Origin: Neopusillimonas maritima
Lineage (GTDB): Bacteria > Pseudomonadota > Gammaproteobacteria > Burkholderiales > Burkholderiaceae_B
Strand: one strand, 5' to 3'
Assembly: GCF_040930455.2 (NCBI RefSeq)
Contig: NZ_CP170494.1
DNA: 64,000 bases
Shown here in pieces: positions 50,918 to 60,236 of the stretch. Both the position numbers and the translations under genes were made by a program. Position 1 is the first letter of the stretch. Each line of letters opens with the position of its first letter. The notes below the pieces were generated by a model, which was not told the origin of the DNA, did no database searches, and worked only from the letters and a program-made list of their open reading frames with translations.

Positions 50918-51967
50918 TTAGGCTGCGGAGGCCGCGTTTTCTTCCTGCTCTTGCTTGACCAGGCGTTCGATAATGCGTCGGGCTTGTACGCCGCCGGAAT
51001 CGATGTTCAACATCAGCAAGCGTCGGCCGGGGTTGGCTTCAAGGTTGCGTTGTTGTGCTTCCAGAACGTCGACGTCTTGCAGGAAAATACGTTTATGCTC
51101 TTTTTGAATATTACCGGTGAGGGCCTTGTCTTGCGGGTTGAAGTTGCGTGCCATACCCCAGAAGTACCAGGTGGTGGTTTCGGTTTCAGGGGTAATGAAG
51201 TCGATAATGATTGAACGGGCTTTGTGTTGTTGAGGTGCATTGACGCCCCCCTTGCCAACGTGTGCGACGCCCACGTCGATGAGTACGTGGCTGGGTGGGC
51301 TGAAGCGTGACTCCTGCCAGCGCTCAACGTCAGCGGTGGGGTCGGCGCCGTTTTGCTTTAGCGCGAATTGCCAGAATGGCGGGGGTTGAATGCCTTCCAT
51401 GTAACGGCTGGTAATAACACTGTCGCCGTCAACCGCTGTGTTCACCGGCGACTCATCGATTTCCTCTTGCCCAATGCTGTCGGTGTGCACATAAGTTTCA
51501 TGGGTGAGGTCCATGAGGTTGTCGATAATGAGGCGATAGTCGCACTTCACATGGAACAGCCCGCCGCCGTAGGCCCACTCGGGGTTGTTTTCCCATTCAA
51601 ACGAAGGTACGAGGCTTTCGTCGGCTTTGTCGGCGTCGCCCGGCCAAACCCAGATAAAGTTATTGCGCTCAACAACCGCGTAACGCTTAACGCATGGAAA
51701 GCCGCCCACGCGTTGCATTGGCATGGCAACGGGTTTGCCGTCACAGCCCATCACCAGGCCATGGTAGCCGCATACCAGGTTGCCGTCTTCCACGTACCCC
51801 AAAGACAGTGCCGCGCCGCGATGTGGACAGAAGTCTTCCACTGCACAAACTTTATTATCTTTACCGCGATAAAACGCAATGCGTTCGCCACAAATTTGTC
51901 GCCCTGACGGTTTGTCTGCAATTTCATCGGGGGTGCAGGCAACGTACCACGTGTTCTTCAAATACAT
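50918..51967 (-). CDS. Rieske oxygenase, vanillate O-demethylase-type (VanA-like)
   Basis: The 349-residue protein has a Rieske [2Fe-2S] centre CPHR (Cys47, His49) and CGYHG (Cys66, His69), and a mononuclear iron site in DNLMDLTHETYVH. The WYVACTPDEI start and VWPGD motif are as in VanA and related O-demethylases. VanA works with a reductase (VanB); no such gene lies beside it. Next to a 3-hydroxybenzoate operon it may demethylate a methoxybenzoate (for example 3-methoxybenzoate) to feed that pathway, an inference from position only. It ends near the terminator of that operon and has a 222-base A/T-rich control region upstream. Confidence 0.9.
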   Translation of the reverse strand: MYLKNTWYVACTPDEIADKPSGRQICGERIAFYRGKDNKVCAVEDFCPHRGAALSLGYVEDGNLVCGYHGLVMGCDGKPVAMPMQRVGGFPCVKRYAVVERNNFIWVWPGDADKADESLVPSFEWENNPEWAYGGGLFHVKCDYRLIIDNLMDLTHETYVHTDSIGQEEIDESPVNTAVDGDSVITSRYMEGIQPPPFWQFALKQNGADPTADVERWQESRFSPPSHVLIDVGVAHVGKGGVNAPQQHKARSIIIDFITPETETTTWYFWGMARNFNPQDKALTGNIQKEHKRIFLQDVDVLEAQQRNLEANPGRRLLMLNIDSGGVQARRIIERLVKQEQEENAASAA

Positions 51968-52189
51968 TTTGTGTCTCTCTCCATTTGGTTTGGATTCCGT
52001 ATCGGAAGTCGGAAATTGATTTCAAGTGTTTAAAAAAAAAGAACTTGCGTCAGAACGCTTTAGCGATTATTTGATGTTGCGAAAAGACGTATGAGTTCTT
52101 TTTTTTATAATAATTTAAGCTTGCCTAATATGTTGATATATATACATTTTTTAGGAACTCTAGCAGAAAATGCATAAATTCCCAAATGA

Positions 52190-53770
52190 TTATGCCTTCA
52201 ATAAATTGCGGGCCAGTGAGGTAAGTTGCGATCTCAGAATTTTGCCCCGATGATTACGGGGCAGGCGTGACAGCGGAATCAAGTGTTGTGGAATTTTTTC
52301 CAGGGGTAATACTTGCCGGCAGTGTTGAACAATGTCGACCGTGGAAGTGGCCTGATGTTGGTAAGGGACGAAGAAACAGACGATTTGCATACCGTATAGT
52401 TCATCGGGCATGCCAATAACCGCGGCGTCTTGGATATGGGGATGGCCCACAACAATAGCTTCCACTTCGGCAGGTGAAATTTTGACCCCGCCCCGTATGA
52501 TGAGGTCGTCGGTTCGCCCCCAAACATGTAAATAGCCGTCAGTATCCAGTTGCGCGGCATCGCGCATTAGGAATGGCTGATTGCGTAACGGTTGCAAGGT
52601 ACCGTCCGGGTCCAGATAACCCAGGGCAATTTTTTGCGTATTAACCAGAAACGGTTGCAGCATAGGGGCGTCGCCGGGCATGGGGCGTTGAGCGGCAAAG
52701 CTAAGCTGGACCGAGCTCAACACGCGCCCAACACTGCCTGGTTTGCGGTCGTGGATTCGATTGCCGCTGATCCAGCCTGTTTCGGTACTGCCATAAAGGT
52801 TAATGAGTGGGCGCTGATAGTACTGTTCGAATGCCTTCCAGTGTGCAATGGCAAGCGGCGCGGTGCTGGATGTGATGACGCGTAATGATGACAAAAGCTT
52901 TTCATGCTGTGCAATGGGCTCTTTCAATAACAATTGAATAATCGTGGGCACGCCCACGCTCACGGTGAGTTGGTGTGTGTATATCCATTGACCAAAGCGT
53001 CTTAATGAAAATCGACGAGCCAAATGCAGTGTGAGGCCTGTTTGCAGAAACGGCATCAAACTTAGAATCTGGCTGGAGTACCAGTTCAACGAACGGTATT
53101 CCAGCATTCGGTCGTTTGAGTCCAGTTGCAGCATAGCGATTGAGTCCAGGCCGTTGAGCCACATGGCCTGATGGTCGTACACCACGATTTTGGGCCGGCC
53201 TGTGGTGCCTGACGTGCAGGAAATACAGGCGACGTCGTGAGCCTGATTTACGGGAAAGGATGTTTCAGTGCTTGTGCTGTGTGTGGATGTGCTTATCGTT
53301 GTTTGGGCGTCGAGCATGACAACCCCGTTGTCGAGCGTATCCCAGTAAGAAACGATGCGAATCGAATTGGGCAATGTACCTGGGGCTGGGTCATGGTCGT
53401 GTGTATTGCCGGCAAGTACAAGTGCAGGTTTGATTGCGTTGACCACGGTGCTGAGCGAGGCGCGAATGAAACCGGGGTCGAGCGGGCAAACAACACCTCC
53501 AACACGCCATATGGCGAGCCATAGAATCACTTTCGCAATACTGTTGTCACCCGTGAGTACCACCTTTTCCTGAGGTTGCAGGCCGGTACGCTTAAGGGCA
53601 AGGGCGCTTTGTTCGACGGCTTGCCGCAGGGCTTTAAAGCTCAGGCGTTGGCCGTTGTCGACGTCGACCAGCGCGGTTTTATTGGGATGGACCCACGCAT
53701 AATGTTGCAGCAAGGCGCCAATAGGTTGAAAGGTGCCCGCTTGGGTGGTGTGGGTTGCAGCCTCATTCAT
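52190..53770 (-). CDS. Acyl/aryl-CoA ligase-type adenylate-forming enzyme
   Basis: The enzyme has about 526 residues: ISCTSGTTGRPKIVVYDH (phosphate loop), NLYGSTETGW, GRTDDLIIRGGVKISPAEVE (hinge) and a C-terminal RNHRGKILRSQL with the catalytic Lys. It activates a carboxylate as AMP ester and passes it to CoA; the acid is not clear. I chose the ATG at 53770, which overlaps the stop of the LysR gene by 8 bases, so it is translated with the regulator. A longer frame from 53794 is less likely. Confidence 0.9.
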   Translation of the reverse strand: MNEAATHTTQAGTFQPIGALLQHYAWVHPNKTALVDVDNGQRLSFKALRQAVEQSALALKRTGLQPQEKVVLTGDNSIAKVILWLAIWRVGGVVCPLDPGFIRASLSTVVNAIKPALVLAGNTHDHDPAPGTLPNSIRIVSYWDTLDNGVVMLDAQTTISTSTHSTSTETSFPVNQAHDVACISCTSGTTGRPKIVVYDHQAMWLNGLDSIAMLQLDSNDRMLEYRSLNWYSSQILSLMPFLQTGLTLHLARRFSLRRFGQWIYTHQLTVSVGVPTIIQLLLKEPIAQHEKLLSSLRVITSSTAPLAIAHWKAFEQYYQRPLINLYGSTETGWISGNRIHDRKPGSVGRVLSSVQLSFAAQRPMPGDAPMLQPFLVNTQKIALGYLDPDGTLQPLRNQPFLMRDAAQLDTDGYLHVWGRTDDLIIRGGVKISPAEVEAIVVGHPHIQDAAVIGMPDELYGMQIVCFFVPYQHQATSTVDIVQHCRQVLPLEKIPQHLIPLSRLPRNHRGKILRSQLTSLARNLLKA

Positions 53771-54671
53771 CGGGTTGTGCACCCAAGGTTTCACAGGCCC
53801 ATTTCCAGAACACCTGGATACGACGGTGCTCGGCTTTGTCTTCAGGGCAAACGATGTAATAGCCTGAGCCCGTTTTCAGTTTCAACTTGAACGGGGCGCT
53901 TAGTGTGCCCTCACGCAGGTAAGTGTCAATAAGCGGAGTGCGGCCCAGCCCCACTCCAATCCCGTTCACAATGGCGTGCAACGACGTAACTTGCAAGTTG
54001 AAAATGATTTCGCGGGCAAACTCGATATTGCCCAGGCCGGCGGCTTCAAGCCATACGGGCCAGTCATCTTGGTACGTGGACGAAAAATAAGTTCGAATTT
54101 GGGCCAGCTGGGCCAGGGCAGCGTGGGGGGCTTCCGGGTTGATGCCTTGGGCGAGCGTGGGGGTGCAAACCGGGAAGATTTCTTCGCTTTGCAGCAATTG
54201 TGTTTTCAGCCCGCGCCATTGGCCGGTGCCGTAACGGAAGGCGATGTCGTAAGAGCGTTGGCGGAACTGGTCGAAGGTGGAGTGGGTGAGAACCTGCAGC
54301 GTGATGTTGGGATGCAAGGCCTGAAATTCCGGCAGGCGGGGAATTAAACACTGCATGGCATACGTGGGTAGGCAGTGAATGGTTAAAACTTCGGTCGACT
54401 TTTCGTCGCGTGTTCTTGCGGTGGCCGATTGCAATAAACCAATAGCGTCCCGCACCGATTCAAGATACTGCTGCCCGGCGGTGGTTAGCACCAGTGCACG
54501 GTTACGTCGTACGAACAGCCGTGTGGCAAGATGGTCTTCGAGATTTTTTATTTGATGGCTGATCGCAGTTTGCGTGAGATGCAGCTCTTTGCCCGCCGCC
54601 GTGAAATTCAAGTGACGTGCGGCGGCTTCGAAGGCAAGCAGGCTGGTTAAAGAGGGCAGATTGCGGGGCAT
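53763..54671 (-). CDS. LysR-type regulator (GcvA-like)
   Basis: The 302-residue protein begins LPSLTSLLAFEAAARHLNFT, with the GcvA-type helix-turn-helix AAGKELHLTQTAISHQIKNL and LFVRRNRALVLTTAGQ. It overlaps the ligase gene by 8 bases and diverges from the catabolic genes at 54906; a palindrome in the gap is a likely binding site. It probably controls both directions. Confidence 0.93.
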   Translation of the reverse strand: MPRNLPSLTSLLAFEAAARHLNFTAAGKELHLTQTAISHQIKNLEDHLATRLFVRRNRALVLTTAGQQYLESVRDAIGLLQSATARTRDEKSTEVLTIHCLPTYAMQCLIPRLPEFQALHPNITLQVLTHSTFDQFRQRSYDIAFRYGTGQWRGLKTQLLQSEEIFPVCTPTLAQGINPEAPHAALAQLAQIRTYFSSTYQDDWPVWLEAAGLGNIEFAREIIFNLQVTSLHAIVNGIGVGLGRTPLIDTYLREGTLSAPFKLKLKTGSGYYIVCPEDKAEHRRIQVFWKWACETLGAQPDE

Positions 54672-54723
54672 CTTTTAACGGACGGCGAGGATGAAAACAG
54701 ACAGGTCAAGGTGTAGTGAATTC

Positions 54724-54742
54724 GCATGAATTTAATTCATGC
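54724..54742. promoter_or_regulatory. Palindrome in LysR/catabolic divergent region (likely operator)
   Basis: GCATGAAT (54724-54731), 3 bases, ATTCATGC (54735-54742). A perfect 8-bp dyad with a T-N11-A pattern, about 55 bases before the LysR start. Confidence 0.55.
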
Positions 54743-54905
54743 CTGTAATGAATAAGTATCGTTAGTTCTTTTAATTGTGTTCCGTTACGATGAAGAAGGC
54801 AAGCCGTTTACCGAAGGTAATGGCTTAAAAGAACGCAAATATTTTGGTTTGTTTTCACAACAAACACATCAATGAAAAAAATTAATTCATATAAGGAGCC
54901 GTGGT

Positions 54906-55667
54906 TTGAATAGCAACCAACATGAGCCAGACTGGAAAGCAGATCCCGACGCCATTCAAGAGCTTGCGCCCAAAGGCCGCATTCGGGCCGCCATTAACTA
55001 TGGCAACCCGGTGTTGGCCAAGCGATTGCCGGAAGGGAAGGCGGGAGGCGTCTCGGCCGATCTGGCGCGTGGCCTGGCACAGCGTGTTGGGTTGGAAGTT
55101 GAGTTTGTGTCATTCGACACTGCGGGCAAGGTTGCTGATACTGCGCAAGATGACGTCTGGGATATTGCGTTTCTGGCCATCGACCCCAAGCGCGCCGAAA
55201 CCATTGCCTATACCGCGCCGTATGTGCTGATTGAAGGTACGTATATGGTGCGCGAAGACTCCCCCATTAAAACCATCGAAGATGTCGATCAGGAAGGCGT
55301 GACGGTGGCGGTGGGCAAAGGCGCGGCTTACGACCTGTTCTTGTCGCGCACGTTGAAGAACGCTGAGATTGTGCGTTATCCCTTGTCGGAAGATGCGATT
55401 GAGCGTTTCGACGCCGACGGCATCAGTACGGTTGCAGGCGTACGTCAACCCTTGAACACCCATGCGGGACAGTTCCCCGGCTATCGCGTGCTTGAGGGGC
55501 GCTTCACGGTGATTGAGCAGGCGATGGGTTGCCCCAAAGGGCGTGATAAAGCGGCCGCGTTGGTGCGTCGTTACCTGGAGTTCGCCAAGGCCTCGGGCAT
55601 GGTGGCCGACGGTTTGCAGCGCAGCGGCGAAGGCGACGCCACTGTGGCGCCTGCGGCTCAGGCTTAG
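54906..55667 (+). CDS. Solute-binding-protein-like (type 2 periplasmic binding fold) without signal peptide
   Basis: The 253-residue protein has the amino-acid-binding-protein fold: GRIRAAINYGNPVLAKR, GGVSADLARGLAQRVGLEVE, WDIAFLAIDPKRAETIAYTAPYV (cut here to WDIAFLAIDPKRAETIAYT) and IKTIEDVDQEGVTVAVGKGA. It lacks an export signal: the TTG start at 54906 has a perfect AAGGAG 7 bases before it, and a TGA lies in frame at 54873-54875, so no longer form exists. It therefore works in the cytosol, perhaps as a sensor, carrier or enzyme. It is the first gene of the molybdenum-hydroxylase locus. Confidence 0.88.
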   Translation: MNSNQHEPDWKADPDAIQELAPKGRIRAAINYGNPVLAKRLPEGKAGGVSADLARGLAQRVGLEVEFVSFDTAGKVADTAQDDVWDIAFLAIDPKRAETIAYTAPYVLIEGTYMVREDSPIKTIEDVDQEGVTVAVGKGAAYDLFLSRTLKNAEIVRYPLSEDAIERFDADGISTVAGVRQPLNTHAGQFPGYRVLEGRFTVIEQAMGCPKGRDKAAALVRRYLEFAKASGMVADGLQRSGEGDATVAPAAQA

Positions 55668-55696
55668 CCTGCTTCAACAACGAATTGGACAAGCAT

Positions 55697-56527
55697 ATGA
55701 CAACAACTGAATGTACCCCCCGTTACGGCAATGAGGCCGTGGCACCCAATGTGAATTTGCACTACCAGTATTTCGAGTCGCAACAGCCCGGCCCTTGCAC
55801 CGTGTTGTTGCACTCTTTGGCGATGGACCACTCCTTCTGGCGCTTTGTGGCGCCTGAATTGGCCAAACAAGGTTCCGTTCTATGTGTTGATTTGCGCGGT
55901 CATGGCCGTTCAAGCAAACCGCAGGGGCCCTATACCATCGCCGCCATGGCGGCTGACGTTCGCGCTTTACTTGATCGCTTGCGTATTGACCAGGTGGTGG
56001 TGGCCGGCGCGTCGATGGGCGGCTGTGTGGCATTGCAGTTTGCCATTGATAACGCCGATATCACGCGTGCGTTGGGCTTAATCGATACCACCGCCTGGTA
56101 CGGCGAAAATGCCGCCGCCGATTGGGCCAACCGTGCCGCGAAAGCGCGTTTGGAAGGGTTCGGCAGTTTGGTGGGTTTCCAGCAAACGCGTTGGTTTGGT
56201 GAGCCGTTCCGGGCACGTCATCCGCAGGTTGTGCAAGAGAGCGTGGCGGTGTTTGTGGCCAATGATTTAACCGGCTATGAAGGCGCCTGCCATGCCATGG
56301 GGGCGTTCGATGCACGTTCGAAGTTGCTGGGGTTGCGCATGCCGGTGTCGATTGTGGTGGGAACGGAAGATTACGCCACGCCGGTGGCTATGGCGCAAGC
56401 CTTGTATCAGGGTATTCCGGGTTCACGCCTGAAAACCATTGAGGGCGCGCGTCATTTAACGCCGCTTGAGGTGCCGAAAGACATTACACGCATGCTGTCT
56501 GAGTTGCGCAGCCGCGTGCAGCAGTAA
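55697..56527 (+). CDS. Alpha/beta hydrolase (3-oxoadipate enol-lactonase-like)
   Basis: The 276-residue protein has LLHSLAMDHSFWRFVAP (oxyanion hole), LRGHGRSSKPQGPYT, the nucleophile elbow GASMGG, a late Asp (VGTEDYATPV) and GARHLTPLEVP with the catalytic His. It resembles PcaD-type enol-lactonases and related ring-fission or lactone hydrolases; the substrate is not clear. It lies between the solute-binding-like gene and the hydroxylase subunits in one transcription direction with 30-base gaps. Confidence 0.9.
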   Translation: MTTTECTPRYGNEAVAPNVNLHYQYFESQQPGPCTVLLHSLAMDHSFWRFVAPELAKQGSVLCVDLRGHGRSSKPQGPYTIAAMAADVRALLDRLRIDQVVVAGASMGGCVALQFAIDNADITRALGLIDTTAWYGENAAADWANRAAKARLEGFGSLVGFQQTRWFGEPFRARHPQVVQESVAVFVANDLTGYEGACHAMGAFDARSKLLGLRMPVSIVVGTEDYATPVAMAQALYQGIPGSRLKTIEGARHLTPLEVPKDITRMLSELRSRVQQ

Positions 56528-56557
56528 ATAACAAGGGTAGGGAAAGGAGACAACCTG

Positions 56558-57433
56558 ATGAAGCCTTTTGATTACGTTAAGCCCAGGCAACTGGCCGAGG
56601 CGGTTAGCCTGCTTAGTGCAGACGACCCCGACACACGGCCGGTTAGCGGCGGTACGGCCATTATGCTGATGATGAAAGCCGGCGTGTTGCGGCCGGCACG
56701 TTTGGTGAGTTTGCGCCATGTTGAAGATGAGTTCCGCCAAATTGCAGTGGCCGCCGACGGCTCTTTGCATATTGGCGGCATGACGACGCTGGCAGAACTG
56801 GAGCGCTCGCCTGAGATTCAACAGGGTTGGCCCATGTTGGCGCGTACGTTTAAAACGTTATCGAATATTCGGGTGCGCAATGTAGCCATGATTGGCGGCA
56901 ATCTGGCCCATGGCGATCCCCACATGGACATGCCACCGGTGTTAACCGCGTTGGGTGCCACGGTGGTGATTCAGGGGCCGAATGGTTCGCGTGAGCTACC
57001 CGTGAAAGATTTGTGCCTGGGTTATTACGAAACCGCGTTGGCCGGCAATGAGCTGATTACCAAAGTGATTGTGCCACCCATGCAGGGGCGGCAAGCGGCG
57101 TATTTCAAAGTAACCACACGCGTATCGCACGACTGGCCAACGTTAGGCCTGGCAGCTGTGGTGAAAATGGAGCAAGACCGCTTGGCCGACGCGCGCTTGA
57201 TCGTGGGCGCGGCAACCGATCGCCCCACGTCGCTCGACAATGCCGTTCAATTGTTGGTGGGGCAACCGCTTTCTGATGCTTTGCTGAAGCAGGCAGGCGA
57301 AGAAGCCGCGCATGGTTTGGATATTGTTAGCGATCAACATGGTTCCGCGCAGTACAAAAAACACTTGCTTAGCGTTTATCTGGGGCGCGCGGTGCGTGCA
57401 GCAGTGGGCGGCGGACAACAGGAGGCATCATGA
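56558..57433 (+). CDS. Molybdenum hydroxylase FAD subunit (CoxM/xanthine dehydrogenase family)
   Basis: The 291-residue medium subunit has the FAD motifs VSGGTAIMLMMKAG and IRNVAMIGGNLAHGDPHMDMPPVL (second piece cut to RNVAMIGGNLAHGDPHMD) and a C-terminal CO-dehydrogenase flavoprotein domain. It passes electrons from the iron-sulfur subunit to an acceptor. Its stop overlaps the start of the large subunit by 4 bases. Confidence 0.95.
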   Translation: MKPFDYVKPRQLAEAVSLLSADDPDTRPVSGGTAIMLMMKAGVLRPARLVSLRHVEDEFRQIAVAADGSLHIGGMTTLAELERSPEIQQGWPMLARTFKTLSNIRVRNVAMIGGNLAHGDPHMDMPPVLTALGATVVIQGPNGSRELPVKDLCLGYYETALAGNELITKVIVPPMQGRQAAYFKVTTRVSHDWPTLGLAAVVKMEQDRLADARLIVGAATDRPTSLDNAVQLLVGQPLSDALLKQAGEEAAHGLDIVSDQHGSAQYKKHLLSVYLGRAVRAAVGGGQQEAS

Positions 57434-59733
57434 AAATGGAAACGCAACGCGATCAAACGCGCGAACTGGGGCGTTCCCGGGGTCGTTTCGAGGCCCAGAC
57501 AAAAGTAAGCGGCCGCGCTGAATACATTCACAACCTTACGCTACCGCGCATGCTGCATGCCAAAATTCTACGCAGTACGGTTGCGCACGGACGTATTGTG
57601 TCTATCGATAAGTCGGAAGCAGAAGCGCTGGAAGGCGTGCATTCCGTTATCACCTCGGAAGATATTATGACGGTGATGCCCGAGCCCTATTTCGGGCCCG
57701 CATTTCACGATCAGCCGATTCTTGCTGTGGGCAAAGTGCATTATGTGGGCGAGCCTGTTGCCGTGGTGCTGTCGGAAGACCCGTATATTGCGGAAGAAGC
57801 CACACATCTAATTGACGTGACCTATGAAGAGTTGCCTGCGGTCTTTAATGAAGTGGAGGCAGCCGAGTCGAAAGTAGTGGTGCACGACGAGCTGCGACCA
57901 GCCGGCACATTCCCCGATCTGAAGCACCTTGCAGGAAGGCGTGATACCAATATTGCGTTGGATTTCCAGGTGCGCACGGGTGATGTGGAAAAAGCGTTTG
58001 CCGAAGCCGACCATATTTTTGAGCACTCGTTCCGTACCCAGCAGGTGATGCATACACCGTTGGAGCCCATGATTTCGGTGGGTGAATTAACGGATTCTGG
58101 TATTACCGTGCACACTGCTTCGCAGAGCCCGTCGTTTGTGCGCCTGGAAATTGCGCGCTTGTTGCGCTGGCCGGAATCTCGTGTACGTGTACGAACCGCG
58201 TTTCTGGGCGGGGGTTTCGGTGCGAAGTTGTATGTGAAGCTGGAAGCGCTGGCTGTGGCGCTTACCATGCTGGCACGGCGCCCGGTGCGCGTCGCGTTAA
58301 CCATGGAAGAACAGTTCTACACCATTACCAAGCACGCCACCACCTTCAAGATCAAGTCGGCGGTGAATAAGGAAGGGCGTATTACGGGCCGCAAGTGCAC
58401 GGTGTGGTGGAACGGCGGTGCCTATGCCGATATTGGCCCGCGTGTTACGCAAAAGTCGGGCTTTACGGCACCGGGGCCTTATGAAATAGACAACGTTTGG
58501 GTGGATTCCTATCAGGTGTACACCAACCTGCCGCCGGCGGGCGCGTTCCGTGGTTTTGGTATTACGCAGTTGGTGTGGGCGTACGAAAGCCAGGCCGACA
58601 TTATTGCGCGTGAACTGGGTATGGATCCGGTTGAGTTCCGTCGCCTGAACATGTTGCGAGAAGGGCGTCCGCATGCCACCGGCACCATCATGCGCGATGC
58701 GGCATTAATTGAAGTATTGGATCGCACGGCCGAACGCATGAAATGGAATGAGCCGTTTGATCGTGGAACAGAAAAACTGCGACGCGGTCGCGGTGTGGGT
58801 GTGGGCTTCAAGGCGCTTGTTGCGCCCACCACGTCGGTGGCCATGGTTACCCTTTCGGCGGACGGCAGCTGCTTCCTGCATATGTCGACGGTTGATATGG
58901 GGCAGGCTTCCAATACCACCATGTCGATGGTGGCGGCTGAAGTGTTGGGCATTGATCCGGAAGACATCAAGGTCATTCGTCCGGACACCGACGTTACGCC
59001 TTACGACATGGCGACGCTGGGGTCACGCTCAACCTTCCATATGGGTCACGCGGTACGCCTTGCGGCCGAAGATGCCGTCGAGAAAATGAAGGTGCTGGCA
59101 GCTCAGTTGGGTGTGCCTGAAGGGGAACCGTTGGAAGCCGGCAAATTGCTTAAGCAGCGCTACGGCATGCAGGCCGGCAATATTGTTGGGGTTGGCAGCT
59201 ATATTCCCGATTACATTTCGCCTAACAAGGAAACGGGACACTCCGAGAGCATCACGCCGAACTGGATGATTGGCGGTTGCGGTGTTGAGGTTGAGGTGGA
59301 CACGGAAACCGGCCAGTTCCGTTTGGTACGCATGGAAAACGTGGTTGATTGCGGTACGGCATTGAATCCGAAGATTGTGGAAACGCAAGTTTCGGGCGCT
59401 GCCATTATGCAAATAGGCGCGGCCTTGTACGAGAACATGGAGTTCGACGAGGACGGCCAGCTTCGCAATGCGTCATTTGCCGAGTACAAGATTCCAGGCA
59501 TTACCGACTTGCCCGACCAAATGGGCAACGAAGCCGTCGATGCCTACCAGAACAATGGTCCGTTTGGCGCCAAAGGGGTCGGCGAAAGTGGTGCGTTCGG
59601 TGTGGCGTCGGCCATTGCGGCAGCCATCGAAGATGCCGTTGGGGTGCGACTTACGTCGATGCCAATGAAATATGAAACCGTGTGCCGGGAACTGCATGCG
59701 AATGATCCCAAGTTTCGCCAGTGGGGGGAGTGA
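57430..59733 (+). CDS. Molybdenum hydroxylase large subunit (molybdopterin-binding)
   Basis: The 767-residue catalytic subunit has FEAQTKVSGRAEYIHNL, FLGGGFGAK, PPAGAFRGFGITQ and the active-site Glu in GAKGVGESGAFG. The loop GAFRGFG is of the xanthine-dehydrogenase/hydroxybenzoyl-CoA-reductase type and not the AYxCSFR loop of CO dehydrogenase form I, so CO is not the substrate. It hydroxylates an aromatic, heterocyclic or aldehyde substrate that remains unknown. The start overlaps the FAD subunit gene and the stop shares a base with the small-subunit start. Confidence 0.94.
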   Translation: MKMETQRDQTRELGRSRGRFEAQTKVSGRAEYIHNLTLPRMLHAKILRSTVAHGRIVSIDKSEAEALEGVHSVITSEDIMTVMPEPYFGPAFHDQPILAVGKVHYVGEPVAVVLSEDPYIAEEATHLIDVTYEELPAVFNEVEAAESKVVVHDELRPAGTFPDLKHLAGRRDTNIALDFQVRTGDVEKAFAEADHIFEHSFRTQQVMHTPLEPMISVGELTDSGITVHTASQSPSFVRLEIARLLRWPESRVRVRTAFLGGGFGAKLYVKLEALAVALTMLARRPVRVALTMEEQFYTITKHATTFKIKSAVNKEGRITGRKCTVWWNGGAYADIGPRVTQKSGFTAPGPYEIDNVWVDSYQVYTNLPPAGAFRGFGITQLVWAYESQADIIARELGMDPVEFRRLNMLREGRPHATGTIMRDAALIEVLDRTAERMKWNEPFDRGTEKLRRGRGVGVGFKALVAPTTSVAMVTLSADGSCFLHMSTVDMGQASNTTMSMVAAEVLGIDPEDIKVIRPDTDVTPYDMATLGSRSTFHMGHAVRLAAEDAVEKMKVLAAQLGVPEGEPLEAGKLLKQRYGMQAGNIVGVGSYIPDYISPNKETGHSESITPNWMIGGCGVEVEVDTETGQFRLVRMENVVDCGTALNPKIVETQVSGAAIMQIGAALYENMEFDEDGQLRNASFAEYKIPGITDLPDQMGNEAVDAYQNNGPFGAKGVGESGAFGVASAIAAAIEDAVGVRLTSMPMKYETVCRELHANDPKFRQWGE

Positions 59734-60227
59734 TGAGCGAATCCAACAATACTCAAATTAGTTTTGTTTTGAATGGCCAACCTGTTAAGGCCCATGTGCA
59801 AACCCATCATTCCGTGCTGGATGTGTTGCGTAACACGTTTGAACTTTACGGTGCGCGTGAAAGCTGTGGGCAAGGGTTGTGCGGCTGCTGTACCGTTATT
59901 GTTGACGGCAAGTCGGTTAGCGGGTGTCTTGCGCTGGCGGCTGACCTGGATGGTACCCAGGTCGAAACGGTTGAGGGCCTGGATGCTTCGGGTCAGCTTG
60001 ATCCTGTTCAGCAAGCCTTTATCGATTGCGGCGCATTTCAATGCGGGTTTTGCACATCCGGCTTCTTGCTGATGAGTAAACAGTTGCTGGCGTCCAATCC
60101 TAACCCGACAGAGTCGGAAATCAAACATTATCTTGCCGGCAATTTGTGTCGTTGCGCCGCGTATCCTGAAATTATTCAGGCGGTTCGGCTGGCGGCTGAT
60201 CGAATCAATGCCGGTAGCCAGGCGTAA
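59733..60227 (+). CDS. Molybdenum hydroxylase [2Fe-2S] subunit (CoxS family)
   Basis: The 164-residue small subunit holds two [2Fe-2S] clusters: ESCGQGLCGCCTVIVDG with the later Cys of SGCL, and CGFCTSGF with GNLCRCAAYPEI. Cys spacing is complete. The ATG at 59733 overlaps the large-subunit stop (TGATG) behind GGGGGAG. The order M-L-S is that of several aromatic hydroxylases. Confidence 0.96.
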   Translation: MSESNNTQISFVLNGQPVKAHVQTHHSVLDVLRNTFELYGARESCGQGLCGCCTVIVDGKSVSGCLALAADLDGTQVETVEGLDASGQLDPVQQAFIDCGAFQCGFCTSGFLLMSKQLLASNPNPTESEIKHYLAGNLCRCAAYPEIIQAVRLAADRINAGSQA

Positions 60228-60236
60228 GGGGGTCGT

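Noticed and set aside
54872..54913. 13-codon ATG frame overlapping the TTG start of the solute-binding-like gene
   Set aside because: It has no ribosome-binding site of its own, and the AAGGAG inside it is ideally placed for the TTG instead.
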